From the NCBI GenBank assembly GCA_030689585.1, contig JAUYFZ010000142.1, positions 1 through 5,104 of the forward strand: 5,104 bases of DNA, given 5' to 3'. This document shows positions 1 through 5,104 of this stretch, in pieces. Below the pieces are notes generated by a model. It saw only the letters and a list, made by a program, of their open reading frames with translations. It did not search any database and had not been told where the DNA came from. This DNA comes from Rhodocyclaceae bacterium. GTDB lineage: Bacteria > Pseudomonadota > Gammaproteobacteria > Burkholderiales > Rhodocyclaceae. A program made the position numbers and the translations under genes. Numbering within the stretch: the stretch's first letter is position 1; each line of letters opens with the position of its first letter.

Positions 1-278
1 AGTATCCTATCGCCCATGCGCGTTATTGCCAAGAGCACACTGAAAAAATGGCTCTATGCGGTTTGTAGTGGGTACTCGAAGCGGTTGTTGCGGCCTCCCT
101 CCCCTTGAAGGGGAGGGAGACTGTCATGTCCTCCCCTTGAAGGGGAGGGAGATTGGTACTGCCCTCCCCTTGAAGGGGAGGGAGGCCGCAACAACCGCTT
201 CGAGTACCCACTACAAACCGCATAGAGCCATTTTTTCAGTGTGCTCTTGGCAATAACGCGCATGGGCGATAGGATACT
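1..278. repeat. Long foldback (inverted-repeat) element, MITE-like
   Basis: Positions 1-117 are the reverse complement of 162-278, with one mismatched pair (G107 opposite G172). The outer 106 bases of each arm match without error. The centre (118-161) is 44 nt. A near-perfect stem of this length could extrude as a cruciform or form a very stable RNA hairpin. No transposase or other credible gene lies inside; short open frames on the two strands mirror each other because of the symmetry. Non-autonomous foldback or MITE-type elements have this shape, but no target-site duplication can be tested because the left arm starts at the first base of the window and could extend further. The right arm ends at 278, upstream of the cytochrome gene. 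An assembly artefact (inverted duplication at a contig end) is possible, although the distinct central loop makes it look like a real element. Confidence 0.9.
98..185. repeat. Three copies of a 23-bp G/C-rich palindromic repeat
   Basis: A 23-bp unit occurs at 98-120, 130-152 and 163-185, separated by 9 and 10 bases. Copies 1 and 2 are identical and copy 3 differs only in its last base. Each contains the 17-bp palindrome CTCCCCTTGAAGGGGAG (99-115, 131-147, 164-180), with an unpaired central G. Copies 1 and 3 lie in the two arms of the foldback and copy 2 in its loop. Such self-complementary units resemble REP/REPIN-type dispersed intergenic repeats. The intervening 9-10 bases are too short for CRISPR spacers. 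Genome copy number cannot be judged here. Confidence 0.85.
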
Positions 279-376
279 CCCGTTTTGGGAGGGGCGGATT
301 GTCAGGTTGAGGCGAAGTCTACTGTGGAAACAGTGCTATCTTTCACTTTGGATAAAAACAACTGAAAGAACAAGTC
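279..376 (+). promoter_or_regulatory. Intergenic leader of the three-gene operon, presumed promoter region
   Basis: These 98 bases separate the foldback element from the cytochrome start and are the only non-repetitive place in the window for an operon promoter. No convincing -35/-10 pair is seen: GATAAA at 351-356 is a 4/6 match to a -10 box but has no good -35 partner 15-18 bases upstream. Two small hairpins are visible: CTCCC/GGGAG at 277-281 and 287-291, and ACTGT/ACAGT at 321-325 and 330-334 with a 4-base loop. The second could be a small operator, but nothing else supports that. A weak purine-rich ribosome binding site (GAAAG, 364-368) lies 8 bases before the ATG at 377. Confidence 0.35.
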
Positions 377-805
377 ATGAAACAAATATTCCTGATGATC
401 GCTGCCCTCTTGCCTGCAATGGCTTTAGCCTCTGAAGACACAAGGCAGTTCGTCAAGATGTCGCCCGAAGCCCGCGCCGAACTGAGGATCGAGATGCTCG
501 ACTTTCAAACGTCACTGCATCTGATTATCGGCGCACTGAGTGAACAGAAATTTGCCGAGGCCGCCGATATTGCTGAAAAGCAAATGGGCATTTCGGCCAT
601 GGGTCGTCATCGCACCGCCCCGGCGAACGCTCGCCCGGGTATGTTTATGCCCAACGAGATGCATGCCATCGCACGCGGCATGCACGTTTCGGCCAGCGAT
701 TTTGCCAAAACTGCCAAGGGGGGTGACACGGCTAAGGCCCTGACCACCTTGCAAGCCGTCACCGGTGCTTGCGTTACATGCCACCGTAGCTATCGCACTC
801 AATAG
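377..805 (+). CDS. Class II (cytochrome c'-like) periplasmic c-type cytochrome
   Basis: A 142-aa protein with a Sec signal peptide: K2, a hydrophobic stretch at about 4-17, and a likely cleavage after the ALA at 16-18, leaving about 124 mature residues. The heme attachment motif CVTCH (C132, C135, H136) lies seven residues from the C-terminus, as in class II cytochromes c, where four helices precede a C-terminal CxxCH. The length fits that family. Cytochromes of this group are periplasmic and act in electron transfer or in binding NO/CO; one heme is expected. M40 lies in the first predicted helix, where c-556-type proteins carry a Met heme ligand; whether this protein is six-coordinate or an open five-coordinate c' cannot be decided by eye. 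Residues 88-103 are rich in Met and His. The gene ends 12 bases before the kinase gene, whose ribosome binding site overlaps this stop, so the two are almost certainly co-transcribed. That suggests a link with the signalling pathway, but the function is not shown by sequence alone. Confidence 0.88.
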   Translation: MKQIFLMIAALLPAMALASEDTRQFVKMSPEARAELRIEMLDFQTSLHLIIGALSEQKFAEAADIAEKQMGISAMGRHRTAPANARPGMFMPNEMHAIARGMHVSASDFAKTAKGGDTAKALTTLQAVTGACVTCHRSYRTQ

Positions 806-808
806 GAA
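804..808 (+). promoter_or_regulatory. Ribosome binding site of the kinase gene
   Basis: AGGAA, 9 bases upstream of the ATG at 818, overlaps the last two bases of the cytochrome stop codon (TAG, 803-805). It supports the 818 start and translational linkage of the two genes. Confidence 0.65.
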
Positions 809-817
809 ACCCACCTG

Positions 818-3800
818 ATGAATATCCGGTTATGGCTGAATTCCGTTTTAATGCCCATGGAACGGGGGCGCACTGCGGAAGCGGTGATCTTCTTCATCGT
901 GGCATTCCTGATCGGACAGATCGTTTTTCTGGGATGGTTCGACACCATTTTCGGTCCCATCGCCAAAGGCTACTGGATGTTCCTGCTCGTTGTGATAGCC
1001 GCCATTCGCATGGGAACACAGGCGGTCATCCTGTTGCTGCTCCTGCTTGCATGGCAATCTCTTTGGGGCGTTTTGTCGAACGTGGGGTTTTTCGCAGGCG
1101 ACATGATGCGCTCGCATCTCGTTGGTTATGGAACCTACCTGCTGTCACTGATTGCCGTCGGGTTGGCACTGACGATGTATATCGAACGCCTCAAACAAAC
1201 AAAAAATGCGCTACTCCACCGCGAACACGAACTTAATCGCGCCCAGCAGGTGGCGAAGATCGGGAGTTGGACATTGGATGTGCGCAGCAACGTGCTGACC
1301 TGGACACCGGAGAGCTATCGCATTTTCGGGGTTGCACCCGGCACCCCGCTGAGTTACGAGACATTTCTCGCCTGCGTACATCCGGATGATCGCGCCTACG
1401 TCCATGAACGCTGGAGTGCCGCACTCACCGGCGAACCCTATGACATCGAGCATCGCGTCATCGCGAATGGTCAGACCATCTGGGTCAATGAACGAGCAGA
1501 TTTGCAATTTGATGCCAAAGGGAAACTGATCGGCGGTATCGGCATCACCATGGACATCACCGAACGTAAGCGTGCCCACGACGCGTTGGCCATGCTTTCT
1601 CTGGCGATCGAACAAAGTTACAACAGCATCGTCATCACCAATGCTCAAGCAGAAATTGAATTCGTCAATGCCGCTTTTACAAAAATCACAGGGTATTCGC
1701 CGGAAGAGGTGCTGGGCAGAAATCCACGCCTGCTCAACGCAGGGCTGACACCCAAAGACACCCATCTCGCCATGTGGCAAGCCTTGAGCGAAGGTCACAC
1801 CTGGCATGGGGAAATCATCAACCGCTGCAAGAATGGTGATCTCATTGTCGTCAACCAAAGTATTTCCCCCATTCGTCAGAACGGGGGAAGCATCACCCAT
1901 TACATCGCCATCAACGAAGACATCACCGAAGCACGGCGCAATACTGACGAACTCCATCGTTATCGCCTTCAACTGGAAAACATGGTGGCCGAGCGGACAG
2001 ACGAGCTGGCTGTGCAATCGAAGCGCACACTGGCCATCCTGCGCACCATGTTCGACGGGGTGGTTCACATTGATGCAAGGGGAATCATTCTCTCCGTCAA
2101 CGACGCCATAACCACCCTGTTCGGTTATGAAGCGAGTGAACTTCTCGGTCAAAATGTCAGCCTGTTGATGCCGGACCCTGATCGTTCGGCCCATGACGGC
2201 TACTTGGCGCGCTATGGCGAGACACACATTTCCACCACTGTCTGCGGACGACGACGCGAAGTGAACGGTCTGCACAAGGACGGTTCTATCTTGTCGCTTG
2301 AATTGGCTGTCAACGAATTGGTTGACGACCGAGGCTCTACCTTCATCGGGGTATTGAGTGACATTCGTGAGCGCAAGGCCATTGAAGCGGCGCACGAAAA
2401 TACCCGACGGGAATCTGAACGGCTCTCGCAACTCAAGAGTGACTTTCTCGCCAACATGAGCCATGAATTACGCACCCCGCTTTCTGCCGTCATCGGCTTG
2501 GCCCGCATCTGTGCCCGTGAAAATGCCGGACGCAAGGCGCACGACACCTGTACACGCATCTTCAATGCCGGTCAGCATTTACTGACTGTAGTGAATGACA
2601 TCCTCGACTTCTCGAAAATTGCGGCGGGCAAGCTCTCTATTGATAGGCATCCCCTGCGTCTTTCCGTTGTTCTTGACGACGCCATCGAACTGGTGGCCGG
2701 CCAAGCGTCCACGAAGGGGCTGGAACTGGTTCGTTCATACGCCAGTCCGCCCATTGATCTGTCCGCTTGGGTATTGGGCGATGCCTTGCGCATTCGACAG
2801 ATTCTGGTCAACCTGCTCTCCAATGCGATCAAATTCACCGCACAGGGTCGAATCGAACTCAAGGTGTTACGACAGGGCGAGCAGGTGGAATTCATCATTC
2901 ACGATGAAGGCATCGGCATGGATGCCGAGCAACTGACGCGCATCTTCAACCCCTTCGAGCAGGCCGACAGTTCCACCACCCGACAATTTGGCGGAAGCGG
3001 GCTGGGATTATCGATTTCGATGAATCTGGCCCAACTCATGAAGGGCACTATTCAGGCGGAAAGTACCCTAGGGCTGGGCAGCACCTTTACCCTGCGCTTA
3101 CCCATCCCGGACACCACGGCATCGGTTGATCCTTCCACGGTGGCTGAAAAATCGACCCACCCCGAACAACCGCTAACCGGTGTGCGCGTGCTGGCCGCAG
3201 AAGATGTCGACGTCAACCGGATCATTCTCGAAGACATTTTGGATGGCGCGGGAGCAACCTCTGTTTTTGTCGAGAATGGCCGGTTGGCGGTAGAACAGGT
3301 GACCGCACACCCGGCCGCCTTCGACATCATCCTCATGGACATACAAATGCCGGAAATGGACGGCCACGAGGCGGCGCAACGTATTCGAGAAATCACGCCA
3401 AATCTTCCGATTGTCGGGCTTACCGCCCACGCGATGATGGAAGAACGTGTGAAGTGTCTTCTCAATGGCATGGTGGATCACATTACCAAGCCGATTGACC
3501 CCGACGCACTGATCTCCGCCATTTTGCGCTGGACACAACACGCTTCCATCGCTCCCGTCGATGACAAGACGATCGACACCCCCTTGTGGACTGCTCAGGT
3601 GACGGCCAACGCGCCGGCCCCTGTGGTGATCGACCATGCGGCACTCAATGCGCGATTCAGTGGCAAAACCGCCTTCATCCGAAAACTCGCCCAGAGTGTG
3701 CTGGACAGTCAATCGGAATCCCCTGCCAAACTTCGTCACCTGGCTGAAACGAACGATTTTGCAGGATTGGGCTTTCTCGCTCACACCCTTAAAGGGTTGG

Positions 3801-3862
3801 CGGGCAACCTCTCCGCAGAATCTGTGCGCGAATGGGCCACTCAACTAGAAAAAAACCGCTAA
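818..3862 (+). CDS. Membrane hybrid histidine kinase (3x PAS, HisKA, HATPase, REC, HPt), HPt end frameshifted
   Basis: A 1014-aa sensor kinase. Four membrane segments are seen at about 21-41, 51-64, 67-86 and 101-121, with only short periplasmic loops, so sensing is probably cytoplasmic or in the membrane. PAS 1 spans about 143-253 and PAS 2 about 256-373; a probable coiled coil follows (374-404). PAS 3 (405-520) is FixL-like, with H459 in the heme-ligand position. HisKA carries the H box SHELRTPL with H549. HATPase shows the N box (N665, N669), the G1 box DEGIGM (from D696) and FGGSGLGL (724-731). REC has E795/D796, acceptor D841, T869 and K891. HPt starts near 936 with H989 and K992 in the HxxKG motif. 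All catalytic residues are present, so the protein should autophosphorylate and relay H549 to D841 to H989. The last two residues and the stop at 3860-3862 come from a frame change in an A7 run (3849-3855), which removes the last HPt helices; the intact version would be 1047 aa ending at 3962. The domain calls are secure; the sensed signal is inferred. Confidence 0.93.
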   Translation: MNIRLWLNSVLMPMERGRTAEAVIFFIVAFLIGQIVFLGWFDTIFGPIAKGYWMFLLVVIAAIRMGTQAVILLLLLLAWQSLWGVLSNVGFFAGDMMRSHLVGYGTYLLSLIAVGLALTMYIERLKQTKNALLHREHELNRAQQVAKIGSWTLDVRSNVLTWTPESYRIFGVAPGTPLSYETFLACVHPDDRAYVHERWSAALTGEPYDIEHRVIANGQTIWVNERADLQFDAKGKLIGGIGITMDITERKRAHDALAMLSLAIEQSYNSIVITNAQAEIEFVNAAFTKITGYSPEEVLGRNPRLLNAGLTPKDTHLAMWQALSEGHTWHGEIINRCKNGDLIVVNQSISPIRQNGGSITHYIAINEDITEARRNTDELHRYRLQLENMVAERTDELAVQSKRTLAILRTMFDGVVHIDARGIILSVNDAITTLFGYEASELLGQNVSLLMPDPDRSAHDGYLARYGETHISTTVCGRRREVNGLHKDGSILSLELAVNELVDDRGSTFIGVLSDIRERKAIEAAHENTRRESERLSQLKSDFLANMSHELRTPLSAVIGLARICARENAGRKAHDTCTRIFNAGQHLLTVVNDILDFSKIAAGKLSIDRHPLRLSVVLDDAIELVAGQASTKGLELVRSYASPPIDLSAWVLGDALRIRQILVNLLSNAIKFTAQGRIELKVLRQGEQVEFIIHDEGIGMDAEQLTRIFNPFEQADSSTTRQFGGSGLGLSISMNLAQLMKGTIQAESTLGLGSTFTLRLPIPDTTASVDPSTVAEKSTHPEQPLTGVRVLAAEDVDVNRIILEDILDGAGATSVFVENGRLAVEQVTAHPAAFDIILMDIQMPEMDGHEAAQRIREITPNLPIVGLTAHAMMEERVKCLLNGMVDHITKPIDPDALISAILRWTQHASIAPVDDKTIDTPLWTAQVTANAPAPVVIDHAALNARFSGKTAFIRKLAQSVLDSQSESPAKLRHLAETNDFAGLGFLAHTLKGLAGNLSAESVREWATQLEKNR
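3849..3855 (+). other. A7 homopolymer where the kinase frame breaks
   Basis: Seven consecutive A bases follow G3848. The zero frame reads GAA AAA AAC CGC TAA and stops at 3860-3862. With six A it reads GAA AAA ACC GCT and stays open to a TGA at 3960-3962. Restoring the frame needs a +1 shift (one base skipped) or loss of one A. The tract fits the A_AAA_AAC slippery pattern for -1 shifting, but the -1 frame meets a stop in the downstream stretch and does not give HPt-like sequence, so classic -1 recoding does not explain it. Confidence 0.85.
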
Positions 3863-3962
3863 AAACCAAGAGGTTACCGCAGGCCCGCTGGCTGATAAAC
3901 TCGCCACCGCACTCACCCTCATGCTAGATGAACTACACCTCCTGATTCGGGGCAACCCATGA
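3855..3962 (+). pseudogene. Out-of-frame C-terminal end of the kinase HPt domain
   Basis: Read from ACC at 3855 to TGA at 3960-3962, this stretch encodes 35 residues, starting TAKNQEV and including LADKLATALTLMLDELHLL. The run is hydrophobic and helical with regularly spaced leucines, as expected for the last helix of an HPt four-helix bundle. It continues the HPt domain smoothly from E1011-K1012. Its stop overlaps the next start codon in an ATGA arrangement, which would be unlikely if this frame had never been used. It has no start of its own in a sensible position and is best read as the detached tail of the kinase gene, not as a separate gene. Confidence 0.82.
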
Positions 3963-5104
3963 CCACCTTACTGATCGTCGATGACGAAATCACCAACCGC
4001 ATGATCCTCGAAGAGACGCTGGGGGCGCATTACGGCGTGCATCTGGTGGAGGACGGTGAACAAGCACTCGCCTGGCTGAAAGAGGGCAACCAGACGGATT
4101 TGATTCTCTCCGATGTCATCATGCCCAAGATGGACGGCTTTGAACTTTGTCGCCGCCTCAAGGCGGATGGGACTATCCAGGACATTCCCCTGTTGTTTTT
4201 GACCAGTCTGAGCAGTGTGGCCGATGAGGAAAAAGGACTGCTTCTCGGTGCCGAGGACTTCATCCATAAACCCATTTCACCGCCTATCGTGTTGGCGCGG
4301 GTGCGCAATCATCTCGAACTGGCCCAGGCAAGAACGAGATTGCGCGAACGCAACATCGATCTGGAATTGCTGGTGCTGGAGCGCACCCAGGAAATCGTGC
4401 GTCGGTCTGAAGAAGCCCTGGCGGCCCAAAGTGCCACCATCACCGCCTTTTGCGCCCTGGCCGAAGCACGCGACGACGATACGGGCAACCACATCCGGCG
4501 CACGCAACATTACGTCAAAGCCTTGGCTGATCAGTTGCGCACCCACCCTCGATTTTCTGCCGACCTGGACACGCAGACCATTGACCTGTTGTTTCGTTCG
4601 GCTCCCTTGCACGATGTCGGCAAAGTGGCCATTCCTGATGCCGTGCTGAACAAACCCGGCAAGCTCGACCCGGACGAATGGAAGTTGATGCAGCGTCATG
4701 CCGAATTTGGCCGCGATGCCATTGTGTTAGCCGAAGGAGAATTGGGATCATCGAGCGAGAGCTTTCTGCGCTATGCCCGCGAAATCGCCTACAGTCACCA
4801 TGAAAAATGGGATGGAACCGGCTACCCCCAAGGGTTATCGGGGGAAGCCATTCCTTTGTCCGCCCGCCTGATGGCCGTCGCCGATGTGTATGACGCCTTG
4901 ATTTCCAAGCGCGTCTACAAACCCGCCTTCTCGCATGAAAAAGCCATGGCTATCATCGTCGAAGGACGTGGCAGCCATTTTGACCCTGATATGGTGGATG
5001 CCCTGCTCGCCATCCCGGATGCCTTCCGAGCCATCGCTCAACGGTTCAACGATATGCCAAATTTACATGAAACACATTCCCCATCCCCCTCCCAACCTCC
5101 CCCT
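3959..5104 (+). CDS. REC-HD-GYP response regulator, putative cyclic-di-GMP phosphodiesterase (3' end not in window)
   Basis: 382 codons are open to the last base with no stop. Residues 1-118 form a receiver domain with acidic pocket D8/D9, phospho-acceptor D52 (in SDVIMPKMDG), T82 and K104. A predicted helical linker, probably a coiled coil (about 118-160), leads to an HD-GYP domain (about 160-365). That domain shows the AEARDDDTGNH segment (168-178), the HD pair H218-D219 in HDVGK, H247, H280-H281 and GYP at 288-290 in HHEKWDGTGYP, and D309 in DVYDAL. These are the metal-binding and signature residues of the family, which hydrolyses cyclic di-GMP to pGpG or GMP in the cytosol (RpfG is the best known relative), so activity is expected. 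The ATG at 3959 starts immediately before the receiver fold, preceded by a GGGG stretch at 3949-3952, and overlaps the restored kinase stop as ATGA, implying translational coupling. The likely phosphodonor is the kinase HPt. The last 10-15 residues (Ser/Pro-rich) lie beyond the normal domain end and come from C-rich repeat-like DNA. Confidence 0.93.
   Translation, partial: MTTLLIVDDEITNRMILEETLGAHYGVHLVEDGEQALAWLKEGNQTDLILSDVIMPKMDGFELCRRLKADGTIQDIPLLFLTSLSSVADEEKGLLLGAEDFIHKPISPPIVLARVRNHLELAQARTRLRERNIDLELLVLERTQEIVRRSEEALAAQSATITAFCALAEARDDDTGNHIRRTQHYVKALADQLRTHPRFSADLDTQTIDLLFRSAPLHDVGKVAIPDAVLNKPGKLDPDEWKLMQRHAEFGRDAIVLAEGELGSSSESFLRYAREIAYSHHEKWDGTGYPQGLSGEAIPLSARLMAVADVYDALISKRVYKPAFSHEKAMAIIVEGRGSHFDPDMVDALLAIPDAFRAIAQRFNDMPNLHETHSPSPSQPPP
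5079..5104. repeat. Possible start of a second C-rich intergenic repeat (truncated by window end)
   Basis: The last 26 bases are a pyrimidine-rich tract of C runs with single A and T interruptions (5079-5104), ending in CCTCCCCCT. This resembles the left half of the palindromic repeat in the foldback (CCTCCCCTT, from 98, 130 and 163). The base composition is unlike the upstream coding sequence, and the encoded tail is Ser/Pro/Gln only. The matching right half would lie outside the window, so this is only a suspicion. Confidence 0.4.

Noticed and set aside
98..185. A small CRISPR array
   Set aside because: The repeat size and regular period are suggestive, but the gaps are only 9-10 bases, there are only three units, and no cas gene is present.
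98..185. The palindromes as a rho-independent terminator for an upstream gene
   Set aside because: The G/C-rich hairpins are not followed by a T run on either strand, and no upstream gene is visible.
23..256. Two mirrored open frames of 66 codons on opposite strands (56-256 plus, 23-223 minus), and a 69-codon minus frame at 54-263
   Set aside because: They exist only because the foldback is symmetrical. They encode low-complexity sequence from the G/C-rich repeats, have no ribosome binding site, and show no protein-like composition.
325..337. A sigma-54 promoter (TGG ... GCT) before the cytochrome gene
   Set aside because: Only 7 bases separate the GG and GC elements, where 10 are expected, and the rest of the consensus is missing.
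1211..2464. A 417-codon minus-strand open frame inside the kinase gene
   Set aside because: It is antisense to well-conserved PAS and HisKA coding sequence, and its translation shows no recognisable domain; it is a codon-bias shadow.
3173..3844. A 223-codon minus-strand open frame opposite the REC and HPt coding region
   Set aside because: The plus strand here encodes complete REC and HPt motifs; the antisense frame has no domain signal or ribosome binding site.
3848..3862. Programmed -1 frameshift at A_AAA_AAC
   Set aside because: The heptamer is in the right frame, but the -1 frame gives sequence unlike HPt and ends at an early stop; the HPt-like continuation is in the +1 frame.

Overview
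The window reads as a fragment of a Pseudomonadota genome, most likely beta- or gammaproteobacterial. This is inferred from the class II cytochrome c, the hybrid kinase plus HD-GYP pairing, moderate GC content and G/C-rich palindromic intergenic repeats. No gene is close enough to a named model protein to identify a genus.

Layout. Positions 1-278 are a gene-free, almost perfect foldback element: two 117-nt arms that differ by one mismatched pair, around a 44-nt centre. Three copies of a short G/C-rich palindromic repeat sit in its core. Positions 279-376 are a short intergenic stretch that should carry the promoter. Then three genes follow on the + strand with almost no gaps: a secreted class II (cytochrome c'-like) heme protein (377-805); a 1014-aa membrane hybrid histidine kinase with three PAS domains, HisKA, HATPase, REC and HPt (818-3862); and a REC-HD-GYP response regulator, a putative cyclic-di-GMP phosphodiesterase (3959 to the window end, no stop reached). 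No convincing minus-strand gene was found.

How they fit together. The domains form a full multistep phosphorelay: PAS-controlled autophosphorylation at H549, transfer to D841 of the internal REC, to H989 of the HPt domain, then to D52 of the separate REC-HD-GYP protein, ending in cyclic-di-GMP hydrolysis. The third PAS domain resembles the heme PAS of FixL, including the position of the heme-ligand histidine (H459). With the heme protein as first gene, this suggests an O2/NO/redox input, which is an inference.

Main oddity. The kinase frame ends early because of a run of seven A at 3849-3855. Reading it as six A restores the C-terminal helices of the HPt domain (35 further residues) and moves the stop to 3960-3962, giving the classic 4-bp ATGA overlap with the HD-GYP start at 3959. 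So the HPt domain is broken by a 1-base insertion, by a phase-variable or slippage-prone tract, or by a sequencing error.

Both window ends lie in repeat-like sequence (foldback at the left; a C-rich tract resembling the start of a related repeat at 5079-5104). This would fit a contig broken at dispersed repeats.
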